From Galaxea fascicularis (Eukaryota > Cnidaria > Anthozoa > Scleractinia > Euphylliidae), in NCBI GenBank assembly GCA_948470475.1, contig OX419343.1, forward strand, positions 24,686,069-24,750,068: a stretch of 64,000 bases of DNA, in the 5' to 3' direction. The translations under genes and the position numbers were made by a program. Shown here in pieces: positions 1 to 14,700 of the stretch (position 1 is its first letter; each line of letters opens with the position of its first letter). Under the pieces are notes generated by a model that was not told the DNA's origin, searched no databases, and saw only the letters and a list, made by a program, of their open reading frames with translations.

Positions 1-2694
1 CAGCCCTTCTCTGGGCTCTCTGATTTAGTGAAACTGTGAAAATTGCTTTGACCATCATAAGAACCTGTTTCGATTCAGTTTAGATTGAAACAGACTCTTA
101 GTTGTTTGAATTCCAAGCGTAGCGTAGATATATTTATTTCCGTTGATTCCTAGACACGGGTTTGTCGCGCGGTTATTCACAAGGCCTCAGCTAAAAACGG
201 CTTGGACGCCACTTTTTTAAACCTGTCTAAGCGTCGGGTATTCAGCAATTGAAGACGAATGTGGCTTGTACTTGAATCGTCAAATTTACGGATCTGAATG
301 CACAATTACTGACTACAAAAAGTCTGAGTTGTAAGACTTCAGTTAGTAACAGAGACAAGTATTTTTTTTCAGCTAACTCGTCTAAGGACGTTGATTGAAT
401 AACGACCAATAAACTATGGACTGAAAGGATTTTGTTTGCAAAAAAATGTGTACATTTTTCGTATTTTTATGGGTGCAATATTTGTAAATTTTGTGATTCA
501 ACAATCATTATTCCTTAAAAGTGTATTTTTGTTTTCTACGTAACTACTCTACCGTTTGTGGCACGAAATATTTGTAGGAATTCAAAACGGTTGTGTACTG
601 GATTTGATGTTAAACTTTAAACAATTTTTCTCATTTTTAATTCGCATCGGTGAAAAAAAAAACTACAAAGTTCGCTCATCACAAATGTTTGAAAGGAATG
701 TGATTCGCCTTACGATTTTACTTGGTGGACGTTTTTAAACACCGTGACTTTTTTTTAAATTTGGATTACAAGGCAAAGAATTTCATACCACACGGTATGA
801 AACATTATGTTAGCGTATTTTCCACCATATATTTTTTTGTAGTGTTTGGTCCTTGTGAATGGTTATAAACAGTGCTTCTAGCTGAATGAACGTGAGTCGA
901 AGTAAAGATGTAGGTTAGCAGACGACTTTCGAATTTACGGTACCTCGGAAGAGACGCCGACGGGCTTTCACATCATGTCTTAGAATTGTGTGAAGAATAT
1001 TGACCTGTTGAAATAAAAATTAACACATTCGACAGTGAAAGACTTTGGGGAACACTTTTTTCAAAAGTATTGAAAAATACACTTCTGTTCCTCATGTTTA
1101 AGAAAATTCTGAATAAGTCAAAATAGAATATTAATTATACGGATAACAGTTAATCGAATAAAGATGTTATCGATAACGATCTGGTGAAGGTCGTCTTTGT
1201 TCACGCATTTATATAGAAGCAATCAAGTTTCCAAAGCGTCATAAAGTCTGAAACATTGAACTTAAGGACAGACCATTGGAAAAAAGAGGGGTGTGGGCAT
1301 TTTTAGTTTACGTGGCTCTTTTTTTCGGACATTGCTTGTGTAGGATTTTTTTTGCAAGTGCACGACTTTTCCTTACTTTAACTTGCTTCTTTATTTCTTG
1401 TCCTTTTTAACTAAAACGAATTTCTTTCCTTTTTCCCCAACACTCTTCTAATGGTCCGTCGTAAGGTTTTCAGTCTGTGAAACCGTCTAGGGACGCAATA
1501 AGGAGCTCTTTAATGCTTCAGAGTTGGTATCATTTCATTGAATGAGGGATGCGGGTAAAAAAAAAAACAACAACAACAACAACTACATGACAACAACAAA
1601 AACAACATTAACAGCTCATGGGGCACAACTATATTAACAATAAATAATACAAAAGGATATTTCACTTTAAGGGAACAAAATTCTTACAAACTCAAAACCA
1701 AACGAATTTAAATTAACAGTAATTGCATTATTTGTCCCAAACGCAAGTTAACTTCGAGCGAAAGAGTTACAATAGCTCTTTACTTTTTTCTAGCTGTACA
1801 CTGATAATTGTTCTGTTTTGTTTTTGGAAGATCTTCTAAACGTGTTATCTTAATGATTTCAAACTCTTCAATTTTACACTTGGACAAAAAAAAAAAGACT
1901 AACTAAATATGTTTACAATGTTTTACATGTAAATTAAATTACAAAATACTGCTATAATTTGAGAAGTATCCCAGTAACTCTGGACAGTCTGGAGGCTTCC
2001 GGGATATAATTTATCTTTTATTTATTTGGTATTACCGAAATATGCTTAAGCTATTGTAGCTATTTTTAGGCTATGTGCTCGTTTTGAGAAGGCTTGTGTG
2101 TGATATTCAGGGGCATGCTTGTTACCATTATATTACCTTTGTTTATGGGACGAAAGAAGTCTGAAAAATAGAGTGATGCAACACTAAATATAAGGCCCTC
2201 GCGAACAAGTGAGCGTGTTCGCAGAGACATCGTTTGCTCTGAAGATTTGTGGGGTTAGCAAACAGGGAGCATTTGTCAAAATGCTGCTGAAACTCACATT
2301 TTACTTCCGAAACAATGTTTCTGCAAAAGGTTTTCTCGTTTGCAAGCTTCGCCCGAGACGAACAAACATATTCAACAGAAACCTCGTCCCCAGAATCCCT
2401 CGCTCGAGGAAGGAAGAAAGAGGACTGGGAACAAGAATGATCACAAGTGTTTTGAAGCACAGTCGCTTTTTACGGTAGCTTTGCCTTCCTCCAATAATAT
2501 CGAAGACAGTTAAACATTGCACTCAATTCGAGGGCAGTCTTTGAATCTTATGGGTTAACACAACGTTTGAGTCCAACCACAAAACCAGGATAATAAATAT
2601 CATCTGCCGCTTGATCTTTAAAGACGGACCATAAGAAAGAATTCAACTTTTCAATTGAACTTTTCCTCGACTTTGCGACCGTCGCACATTTCTT
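1..2694. other. 3' flank of integrin alpha gene 1; no gene recognised
   Basis: AT-rich DNA downstream of the gene 1 stop codon on the minus strand. The part next to position 2694 must include its 3' UTR, but no single polyadenylation site could be chosen because TTTATT-type strings are frequent. It contains a CAA-rich microsatellite near 1560-1610. At 2390-2450 there is a short stretch (CCCTCGCTCGAGGAAGG region) of the kind repeated elsewhere in the window. Short open frames at 2143-2522 overlap on both strands and look random. Confidence 0.5.
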
Positions 2695-2796
2695 CTAAAC
2701 ATTAACAGGTGCAGCTTCGGGCTCCAGCGTCCTCATTGGCGTTAGCTCCTCTTCCGCGTGATCCGTCTTTAAGTTTTTCCGTTTAAAGAAGCCGCA
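2695..2796 (-). other. Gene 1 exon 31, GFFKR cytoplasmic tail and stop
   Basis: Encodes CGFFKRKNLKTDHAEEE followed by a Pro/Glu-rich end and a TAG stop, 33 residues in all. GFFKR is the near-universal membrane-proximal motif of integrin alpha tails. It clasps the beta tail and binds calreticulin and related regulators in known family members. No second tail exon was found for this gene. Confidence 0.95.
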
Positions 2797-5700
2797 CTAT
2801 TGGCAGAAACAATAAAGCGAGTTAATTCTTTAGTTCTAATTTTCCTGTTGTTGAGGTAAGTCATGTCTCTGAGCTCCAATACTGTCAGTCTCCGGCCAGG
2901 TATTTGTTTTAGCACAAAAAAAGATTCAAGAATAATCAAACAATTGTGGTAACGCAAAACTCGTACTTTGGTGTTCCTGTGCTTTGTCTTTGCACTTCCC
3001 AGAATTCTGGGTACGCCTGACTTAGGCCCATGACTTCGCGGAATTTTAACTTCAAACCGATGGTGTTAAATTAGGACAGTGAATGGGGTTTAGCAGTTAA
3101 CTATTGGAACTTGATCGAACACCCGCCGAAGGTCACGCGCACTATACCTCAATACAGAGGACGTGGAATTCATGAAAGATCTCTTATGCCTAAAATCGAT
3201 GCGACCCATTGTTTAGGTTTCGCTTCTTTACTCAGTTGTAATTAGGCTTACCTTGTAAAGAGCAATTCCTGCAATGGCCAAAAGCGCAAGACCTCCTAAC
3301 GCAGACACGACGTAGATCCAAATAGCCGTCTTTCGTTTGGAGGTGGGCGTGGTTGTGGGATTGGCTATCAGCGGGATCTATTCAAGGAGGGAAACAAATT
3401 GTGGTCAAAACTTGTTAAGTACAATTACGGACGTCTTTTTCTATTCCTACCAAATTTTGTCGAGCTTATCAATCTTCCAAGGCACCGCCGTCCTGCTTGA
3501 CAAATTTTTGTCAAACGTCAAAAAACAATGGAAACGTCAATCAGTGAATTTTGAAGGCGACAGATTTTCGCTGGCGCGCCACAGTAGCCAGTTTCCACTT
3601 GGTAAAAAAAGAGCGAAAAAAGTAGGTAATATTTTTCTCTCCTCTTAAGGGCGAATGCACTTGCCAAAATAAAACTTTAGTAGAGGCAAATCTTGTCAGG
3701 ATTTATTTTGAAAGAGACAAACGAATGTTATTATCCTATTGAGGAATAGTAAAGGATCGCTGCTGTTTTGACTGTTCCCTGAACTAGCGTTAGGGCGAGG
3801 GGCCAGTTTTGTACTGAAATCAAACGCTTCCGGATACAAGTGTGTTGGCCCATCGCCCTACAACCTCGCCCTCTTCAGTACAGGTTAAAAGATAACAGCA
3901 CAATGTCCAGACATACTTTGACTTCGTTGTTGTCCTTTTGCGATTCAGGAACAGACGAAGAAGGCACGACTTTAGCAGTGGTAATGAGACTGACTGAACC
4001 AGCTTCCGCCTGCAAAAAATGAAGAACATCCATGATGAACAACATCAAGCGAGTGAGAATAATGACAACAACGAAAATCAACTGAGAAACCATGTATGGG
4101 AGCATTTTATAAATTACTCACAGTAGGACCGACTCTCGACAACGAAACTTACGCTGACACCAACCATTACCAAACCGAACCTGGGACCCGTTACCCGAGA
4201 GTCCCGAAACTTTTCGGGCCTGTTTCGGGTGCCATAATTTCCTTCATATGTCGTTAAAAACAAAGACATTTGTAGGCACGAAATTTTGCAACCAATTTGC
4301 CCATTCGGATCTTGAAATCATAGTGAAAAACCAGCTTTATAGAATTAAGGTTTGCGGTTTTAGAAATGACTTTTCGGGCCCGAAAAGGTTTCGGGACTTT
4401 CGGGAAACGGGTCCCTGGCCGCATTACTGCAGACCTCAGTACACCACATCGATACGAGACACACCTTGATTACCACACAACACCTCACCGTACCACTCCA
4501 ACGTACACTACACCACGGGTTTTTAGCAAAGACATAACACCTTTAAGTTTCAAACAAGACATGTTTCGTCGGTTTCCACTGCCGACGTCAACTGTGAAAT
4601 ACTCTACAGCAGTCAGTGATTAAACGATAATTATGACACCACACTACATTTGATTTCAATTCACTGCCTTGCAGCGAAGTGACCGTAAACACCACTGAGA
4701 AACGGGTTTGCGTCCCCGATGAAGTACCTTGATGAGTGTGTTCTGCCAAAGACGGTACGCTATTTGTATCTGAACCTCATTCCCTCCCTTCATTCTACCA
4801 AGGTAACAAGGGACTTTGAGGCATATTAGAGAGGTGTCAGATTCACATGGCTGAAAACAAAACAAATAAAACGGATTAGCTTTCGTTAAAATCCAACGAC
4901 CATGTGTTTATCTAGAACACCTTTATAATGGTCATTCAAAGAATAATCGTTTTGAACAATTTTCTATGAGGCTTTGCCATTTACAAATTAGTTGAAGAGA
5001 AGACATTTCTCTTTCCCTCAGCTAGCTTTGCGGAATAATAGCCTTTAATCACGATGTCTACCATCTTTGCGGACACCAAGGGGGATTCGCAATTCCCGTG
5101 CGATCGCGGTGGTTTCAAGTGTAAATTCTCCTTCGTTCTCGGCGTTTCGCGTATTTGTTTGGGTTTTCCGATCGCTGGTATTTGCAAAACTCGCAAATAA
5201 ATTGATTTTTGTTTCAAAATATATAGGTAAGCTAAGGGTAACAGTACTAGTTGCGCCGTCTTTGGATGCGGCAACAATGAAAGATCCTTACAAGTCAGTA
5301 CACCAGCAATCTTTGGTTGTCACATAAATTTACAGTAAATTATTTCTGTACAGTTAAAATTACACCAATTTTGAAAATGTTTTGCCATCGAGAGACCACA
5401 TGCCCTAATTCCTTCGCCAATATTCACAACGAGGCGCGCGCAAATGACTGTTATTCCGAATAAGGGCTATTGTTTTGTCAAGCTTTTAAAAGCTGGTACA
5501 ATTCTGGCCCCAGGGTTCCGCAAATTTTCTAATGCTGTGCTCAGCCGCTGAGTAAAAGTCGAAGCCACTGTGTACGTAGGGTTTCCAGCACCTAAGAACA
5601 ATAAAGATGATTCATATTACACACCAGTTCTTCATTTACAGGCACCACGTCACGTTTCGGTTTTTCCAAGTTGGATTCTGGTGCTTGGTCCGTTGGACTG

Positions 5701-8700
5701 GAATTGTTACGAAGCTGAGAAGAAAAAAGGATAGAAGGTTAAAGGAAATATGACATGACGTAATGTGAAATATTTATCATAGCATGTCATGTCATGGTAT
5801 GATATTTGCACCTCCCTCCCACGTACGTGTCTCGCAAGCGGCCCCCAATTCGCTCTTAGGTGCTTGCCTGCACTCGGGCCAAAAGCAACGACGAATGCAG
5901 ATACCAGGCTAAAAGACACTACCAACCTGAAGATTTAGAGGGTTAGTCTTTATATTACAGCTTCCTGCATTTCCCAGAACCTACAGTGAAAAGAAACAGG
6001 ATGACAATCACAATTAATAACACCAAAGCAGCGACGACGCATCACGATTTGATTCTGGAACCAGCTCGAAATTAGTCATAAATTACCTCGAAACCAGTAA
6101 ATTAATTCCGAGTTAGCTTTGCGTCCACGTTACTCACCTGGACGTCATTCAGGTAAAGTAAGAAGTTCGGATCTTCTACTGATTTGTTCTTAAAAGGAAC
6201 CATGATCGTCACATCCGCGTACTCAACAGGACTGGGGCCATTATTCCGCACCTAAAAAAGGGTCAAACAGTTAATACCTTATGTCAAAACGAAAGCTAGA
6301 TTTACTCTACGAAATATCGGCTTTTATCGCTTTTGACCCCTATGAAAGCGTGAGATTAATTTGTAGACAGAGCCTATCAAATGGGTGAATCCAGTTTCAA
6401 TGTTCTTTACACAGTCATTTTGATAATGCGCTTAAAAAGTTAATGACAAAGTAAAGCCCTCTGCAAGCAACCAAAAAATGCACTCAAAAAGGTCATTTGA
6501 ATTTACCGTTATGACGTGTTTCACAGAAGGCCCAATGCCGATAAGATCTTTTACTTCTGAGGCTTTGTCACTGTACACCACTTGATCTGGTCTAGAGGTT
6601 CTGAATGTTAAAAAAAGGATCATTCAATAAAGTGGACCGCTATCCCAAATAAAATATTTATAGTTGTCGAAATGAACTGGATTCACGTATAGCCGAAAAG
6701 GCTGCAGGTAGGTTTATTGCAGGGGGATAAACTTGACCGACTCTAGGGGACTTGCTTGGTGCCGCCTTACTTAGCTTAAAGCTTTGCAGCGAGGCAGAGG
6801 AACCTCGTAACGGTTGGGCGGCGTAGAAACGCCGGAAATCTCGTTCTCAAGTGCCGCTGCGGCCCCTGATTTGACTTGTTTCTCGATGAGTTCAACTCCT
6901 CGGTGACGCTTGAAAGTATCTTCCTGGTCTGTGGTCTTCATAAGCATGTTATGATTTGTCTTGATTAATATTTGTTTTCGATTATTAGAGTGCACTACCT
7001 GAAACGTAGCCGAGGTGCTGGCGCCTCGCAACGACACCTTTTCGCATTAGCAATTCACTGACCAGTTCATGGAGACCTTTGTAAGCGAAGATACCGAAAC
7101 AGTTTGCATCCTCAGTAATCAAGTAAACCCAGCGCGCAGGCTAGTTCTCTGTTCTATTAACCAAGATCAAACAAGCTTACTTATCAGTACTGTAGCAGCT
7201 CTCGTAAGGCTCTAAATTTCATTGGCAGGCATAGTGTAGCACCTCTGTTGTTTTAGGGATAGGGTCCATTGTTTGTGTTGTTTGTTCTTTTGTTCACCAG
7301 AAGGGTAGCAAGCCAATCTCGTGAGACCTTACGAGATCTGTTACACCGCCCTTACTTATAGCCACAGCACTTCACTTTGGAAAGTCGAACTCGCGCAGAC
7401 TGGACTAACTTCAAAGACTTTCACCCGGGATGGTCTTATTCAGTTATAGCTAGTGGTGGGAATCGGTTGAGCCGATCATCAGAAATAATAGGATTGCCCC
7501 AACCGATCGATCATCGATTATAATCCAAAAAATCTGCCAATAAGCATTCCATGAATTTTTCACCTACGCACCACTTATGTCCAGGTTTGCACGCAGCTGC
7601 GAAATTTGCGATTTTTCGTGTCCAAGCGAAAATTGCGACAAATCGCAACGTTGACGATTTTTCGCGTTAGTTGCGTTTTTTCGCAGTTCTTCGTTATGTT
7701 AATGATTTGGTCTAAAGCGAGTTGTGAAGAACGTGCGATGTTTACGAAAATTGCGAAAAATCGCAACGTTGACGATTTTTCGCGCTACTTGCGATTTTTC
7801 GTAGTTCTTTGTCATGTTAATGATCGGTCTCAAGTCAGTTGTGAAGAACCTGCGATGTTTGGGAAAATTGCGAAAAATCGCAACGTTGACGATTTTTCGC
7901 GTTACTTGCGATTTTTCGGAGTTCTTTGTCATGTTAATGATTCGGTGTGAAGCCAGTTGTGAAGAACGTGCGATGTTTGCGAAAATTGCGAATAATCGCA
8001 ACGTTTACGATTTTTCGCGTTACTTGCGATTTTTCGGAGTTCTTTGTCATGTTAATCATCGCTCTAAAGCCAGTTGTGAAGAACCTGCGATTTTTGCGAA
8101 AATTGGGAACATTTGTTATTTAACGAATGAATCAAAAGAAGAACACCAACATGTAATATACCTCGTTCTTTAATCCACAAATCGCAAACAAGCCACTTAA
8201 AAACTGGTCGTATTGTGGTGAAAAGAAGCTAACGTATAATAATGTTACAGCGTTTGTCGTAATGCCGCTATAACAAATAAATCTGATGAATGTTCGTACG
8301 GGGAATTCGCCGGGTTGGTTTCTTCACAATCGCAAACAAGCCACTTAAAAACTGGTCGTATTGTGGTGAAAAGAACCTAACGTATAATAATTTTTCAGCG
8401 TTTGTCGTAATGCCGCTATAACAGATAAATCTGATGACATGTTGGTACGAGGAATTCGCCGTGTTGGTTGCTTCATAGATCCTTTGAACGAAAATCTTTT
8501 CTGTAGGAGAAGTATTTTACCGCTTGCATCAGTTAAATTGTCCTGAAGAGGTCCATAGCCAAATTTTTTTCCGCGCTTGCCGGGGCCGCAAGTAACAAAA
8601 CATTTCCAAGGGACTCTAGATACCCCGTTGTTTTATATGCAAATTCGTAGTGATCGATGATGAACAAGATATGCCAAACAAAGCGGAAAAGGAATGGTTC

Positions 8701-11700
8701 AGATTATATAGGTTCTAAAGGGCATTTGTTGCAGTTATTTTCCGTACCTTACGACAGCCAAGGTATTAAACACAAAGCTAACAAATTTACCAAATAGATA
8801 CACCCGGTTCGTTCTATAAGCGACAAGGTACAACGATCTATGGCCAAGAACAATGCACCAGCATTGTAAGTAGCCCCTTCTCATTAAAAAAGTTATGTAC
8901 GAACAACATAAATTTCCTTAAGAGATTATCAATATTTTTGTCTCCAAGCATTAAAAAATTAAAACACCTTGGCATAACATTGAGTTTAGTCTTGCAAGTT
9001 TGAAGTAAGTAGAATGATGATAATAAACGGAAGTTCTTATCTCTTACGAAACTACCATTGTCAGTTGAAAAACTTAATATATACTACATCCGAAACAAAG
9101 AAACTGTCTCTGAGGGAAACCAAATACCCTGACCAAACACACTGGTGCATTGAATTACATGCAACCAGCACTAAATGCAGAATGTGCCATGCACCAAGCA
9201 AGTGTTAATGGTATATCACAACAAGGAAAGCGAACCAACATTCAAGCCTATTTACCTTTGATGTTCAACCGAAGAGAACTGTTATAAAGCTTTCAAGTTC
9301 GTGTTCAATGCATTACAATTATCTTGTTCTACTGCTGGTAAACATTGGTGATAGTTTTTCTTTCACCACAAAAAACCCTTTCCAAAGTCATAGTCATATA
9401 AATACATAGAAAGGCATATCAGTTATGTCCCTTTAGGATTAAATTTGGTTATTAATTTCATCGTGTTTCATTATTCCAACAGTTGGTGGTAACGCTAATT
9501 TTGAAATGAAACGGACCTGCCTTACTTTATGCGGACTGACGCAACCATCAACAGCACTCCCGCTGATAAGTGACAAAAGCAATGTTGACAAGGGTCTAGC
9601 TTCCCGATTTCTTTGGGTGTTTCCAAAACCTGTCATTAATAAATTTGCATCCCTAAACATCGAGCAAAATGAAGATGAGGAAAGGGAAGCAAAAGCATTT
9701 GAAGAACTAATAGGTATGCACTAATTAATATGACCAGCAATGAAACCTACTTTTTTTTTCTCACTCCAGCTTTCCAAATTACACATTGTGTCACTGGCAA
9801 CAACATGCCTAAATTTATAAAGATACAATTATTCTAATTGGCAGCAATTTTTTTCAATTCTAATCCAACATTTTACCCAAAAGTATTTGCAAATGCATCA
9901 CAAACGACGCAATGCTTTGAACTCTCCAAATATTCAATTGTAATCACTTTTCCCTTTCTGCTGTGATCCTCTATAATATACTGTATTCTGCCATTTCTTA
10001 ACCAAAGAATGACCATTGCCTACCGTAAATTCTCAATTAAGTGCTGGGGTGCTTATTAATTTCACTGAGATTTTGGTGCAGCACTTATTCAAGGTGCAAC
10101 GCTTATTCAGGGAGTGGCACTTATTTAAAACAAGTGCATCACAAATTATAATGTTAAGAGAATGAAGTGGGTCACATACTAGAGATCAACAAAAATTCAT
10201 ACTTCAGCAGTATTAAAATAAAGGAAAAAATGCTGTGGAACTTATTTGGGGCTACTACTTATCAAGTGGGTGGGCCTTGGTGCACTGCGTTTTCAAGTAC
10301 AAAACTTATTCAAAGTGCAACACTCATTGGTGGATTTACCATATGTTAAGATTGAAAATATGCTATTCCTACAAATTGTCACCATTTACATCAAACTAAA
10401 ACCATATTCTATAGAAATGAGTACACTGACTAACCAAGGTTCCTAAAATAAAAGGACCATACTAATTGTGAACACATTTTCTCAAATATTTTACCAATAG
10501 TTAACTTGCTGGTGATGATATTCAAGCATAACGCCGACAGTCCGCTAGAAATAGATCACTATGAGATTGCGACAAACCCTGACAAAGTGTATGAGGCAGC
10601 CTATGACCACTGCCAAGAAATCATTCAACGGACATGTGTAGAAGATCCCTTTCTCTGTGGTAAGCATTATTAAAATGTCATTCCATTTAAGCAAACTGCA
10701 CGTGAAAATTAAAGAACAGGTTGCTTCACCACAATTTACAGTGGTGCTGCACCTTTAACACTGTAAGCAATCAATAGTAAGTATATTTATTGTGCTACAA
10801 TTGGCAGAATTCTGACTTCCCTACTATAACTTCATTGACATACTAACAAAAAGACTTTAAATAAAACCTTGTTTTTTATATATTTGTCCATTTTAAGCTA
10901 CTTCCCCATCAGTTGCGAAAACTTTAATAATATAATAGAAAACATCTTATTTCTCCATAGCTTCCTACAAAACACTGAAAATGAATTGTTTCTTCTTACA
11001 GCATTGATCTCTAAAGCCAAGGGACAATATCTCCGTGTAGCTCTTACCATGCATGCACTATTTCAGTCTGCACCATTGCAAGACGACCTACCCAGACAAA
11101 TTCCAGAAAAAGCCATTAGAGCTGCAGTCTGCCTTGTACGCCTTTGCAACTTCCACACTGCAATTATTGCTGGAAGGGAGATTAGCAATGGAAGCATTAC
11201 TTCACCAATTCAAGTACTACATATGCCGTCCGTGGTACAACCCCTTGATGATGAGCGCAAACTACAACAGCTGGTTCTAAGCCAACCGGGGCCAATTGTC
11301 AGTGCCAGCCGCATGACAAATGTCAGCAAATTTAGAAGCAATGGTGGCAAACAGAGAGTACTCCTGACGTTTAACTCAATTGCCAACAAACAACTAGCAT
11401 CCTTATCACACAAAAAGGGCAATGTAAGTTCCCAATTTTCCAACAACAGTAATGGCTAAGACAATACATTCTGTATATCTCTCTAGTAATTTATAAGGAA
11501 CATACATTACCATTCACCACTAATGTGTCAGGTCACATGCTATTACCCCTACATAAAAACTAGACTGTTTCTCATATGAAACAATGAATTCTAGCTAATG
11601 AAACCTTAAAATTAGTTATTCACCACAATGACGTATTTTAGTTATAGAAAGCCTGTTTTTACAACAACACCAACATCCACTATTATCCCACATTTCAACA

Positions 11701-14700
11701 TCAACTAATGTTAATTATCTACTCCAATTCATTAAAATATACTAACACTTACTTTTCCTTATAGATGGTGTTTCTCATGAAAAGGAACTATGAGGACATT
11801 CCAGAAGAGGAAACTCCTCAATTCGTTAAAAAACTCCAAGAACTGGGGATATCATTACAAGCATACACAAATGGTTTCAACGATAATAGTCACCCAAATG
11901 TTCTTGAGGACAAAAGAAAATATGAAAGCTCTGGAGAAAATGGAAAGAAAAGAAAATTGGAAAACTCACCCTTGCCTTCAACGAATTAATCTTTTTACTA
12001 TTTTGTACCAAGCACAACACAGTACCACACCTATATGTACTTTCTTTTTATTAAAAAAGGAGAATTCAAATATCTCAGGTTTTATTTACAACCAATTTCT
12101 TTTTATTACAAAATACTTAGGAAACATGTCACCCCATCATCGTCAACAGTATCAGGTCCACATCAAATTCAATAGTTTGTCATGTGGTTATAGAAAATAG
12201 AATGAGCAACCCTTTGGGATTTTGATCATCAATAAACCTGTTTTCAAAGTTTGGCTATATTTAAGTTCTTCTACAATTAATAGACACACATTTTTCACGA
12301 TGAATTGCAATATTACGAGCATTCCATGAAGCAGGGTCTTTGTGGGTTTCCACTCAACTATTTCAGTACCAGCAGCAACAACGTATAAGGTGCTTTTGAA
12401 GTGAATATTTCAATAGACATTATTGTTACTCCATGGTAAATCAATGAATTGGCCAGCCATAATCAAGCCAAAACTTGCCTTCCCAATACGCGTGCCCTAC
12501 CACAACCATTACTAAAATGCAAAACTAACTGTACCTCCCGCTTCACACAATAACATGAGCTTACAAACAAACTCCGAGTTACCGCTTTTCAAATAAAAAT
12601 TAAATGTCATAATGAGGGTTGGTGCAATCGCTGACCCCTAGTCCATGGACCACTTAAACGGACTACCCATGAATTTTTCTAAATTACCCACCTTGAAATA
12701 TGAAACGAATATAAATTTAGTGTACTAGAACCCGCACAAAGGTCAGATAAATCGATAAACACGAAAGACTTGCAATGTGACCCGATCCCCAACAAAAGAT
12801 ACAATCGATCAAAACAATTGCAATTTAATCCACCAACTTTTCCTACCTTGACATCTGGACCTAACTGTCACCAAATATTACATTTGAGCGAGTTTTCCTT
12901 TGGTGCCCTCCATGATAAGGTATCGCATAACACTTCGCACCGGTTTCACCGCCATTCCCCAGCCATCCCCGCCATCTTGCATTTCTTCGTATTTCTTTGG
13001 TCAGCGGTTGGCTCAAGCAACAACAACAGCTATGGTATATGCAGCAAAATATATCCCCCAATAATTTTGTGTCGAAAGTCCAGATGTTAAGGTCGAAAAC
13101 TTTGGGAGTTAAGGTCAATTGTTTTCATCAATGGCATCAGCCAAATGTTCCAACCCTACAAATAATTTCCTCATGTCAAACGAAGATAAATACTGTATTT
13201 TCTACTTCGCAGCACGAACTATGTGATTTTGCAGCGCTGTGCAGTCAGTTCTTTATTCTTTCGGCCAGCGGTAATTAAAGCAAGTGCTTAGCTGCCGCAC
13301 CCGTCTTTAATTCTTGCCTACGATTTTGTTTGCTTTCGTTCCCACGTGTAAACTATAAGAACTGAAATCAGTTCAAGTTATTAATTGTGATCGTGATTCA
13401 TTGGATCCTTTACTTCGTATTATACAACCTAAACGGTAAGAACGGTTTCAAAAACATGCTAATGAACATTTCTTTGGAGAATATCCCTCGATGATTTGGA
13501 TTTAGGTAAATCGCATGTTAAAACCTTTCATTTCGTTTCGCTAGAATGTCATCTCAGAACACAAAACTCAGGACTTGGAACTCAGAACACAGGACTCTGG
13601 AATTGTTCGTACGTGGTTATCGACATGTTTTGCGTTCATTCCTGTGGGATTTTGAATAAACTTCGTTTGAAACTTTGAACGTTTACGGGAGGCAGCCACA
13701 AACTAGATGTACGTGAGTGCTACGACGAGACTTGAACGAGATCGAGGGACCATTTAGTACCATTCCCCTACCAAAGTAAACGCCTTGCTGAAATTGAATG
13801 CTATGGTTACATTGGAAATGCCAATGACAATCTTTAAGCCTCTAAATAACACAAAATGAATGTCAACGCTACTTAACTCGAAGGTAACCCACCAACACAT
13901 GGATTTGTGAGTAACTAATATTTATGTATTTATTATTGCATTTTCTTGTCCCTTTTTGCTATATATTCTTGTTTTAACATGACAATAGCAAAAAGGGGTA
14001 TATATCCAAGCCTGCAAAAATTGTTGTCCATGAACAAGTAATTTGCCAGACCATGGTCAACTTTTGACAGGACAAGAGAAAAGACTTGTAAGAAATTCCC
14101 GGTCAGGGTGTCTAACCAAGCTAACCTTGTACCAGTCAAAACCTAAAAGTTACTGGACATGTGTCTGTGACCAACTGTTATTTGCAGGCTTGATATTGGT
14201 TATCAAGTGTTACATTTGTTATTAACACCCAATTAATGCATATGGACATAACTTTTGTTATTTTCGCAATTTTCGTAATTTTCGTAGATTTCGTTGCTGC
14301 CCCCTCAACCTCTCCTTTTCCTGCTTGACACTGACTCGACGAATTTTCTAATTTTTCGTAATTATTGCTATTTTCGCAATTCTCATAATTTTCGTAGATT
14401 TCGTCGCTGCCCTCTCCACCTCCTCTTTTGCTGCTTGACAGTGTCTCGACGAATTTTCTAATTTTTCGTAATTTTTGTTATTTTCGCAATTTTCGTCTTT
14501 TTCGTAGATTTTGTCGCTTCCCTCTCCACCTCCTCTTTTGCTACGTGACACTGACTCGACGAATTTTCTAATTGTTCGTAATTATTGCAATTTTCGCAAT
14601 TTTCGTAATTTTCGTAGATTTCGTCGCTGCCCTCTCCACCTCCTCTTTTGCTGCTTGACACTGACTCGACGAATTTTCTCATTTTTCGTAATTTTTGTTA

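Noticed and set aside
2143..2522. Cluster of open frames on both strands
   Set aside because: Three frames overlap in one repeat-like stretch with no recognisable protein features.
5245..5330. THAP-finger-like start (SCAVFGCGNNERS) on the plus strand
   Set aside because: Resembles the C-x-V-x-G-C-x-N opening of THAP domains, but there is a stop just upstream, no start codon, and the rest of the domain (later Cys and His with AVPTF-like end) is not found nearby.
7575..8173. Overlapping open frames of 63-119 codons on both strands
   Set aside because: Products of the 117-bp tandem array in the hAT-type element, not genes.
10167..10446. Two open frames in the intron of the DUF3987-like gene
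   Set aside because: They lie between exons 9713 and 10501, are in mixed frames and break the clean GT-AG joining of the gene.
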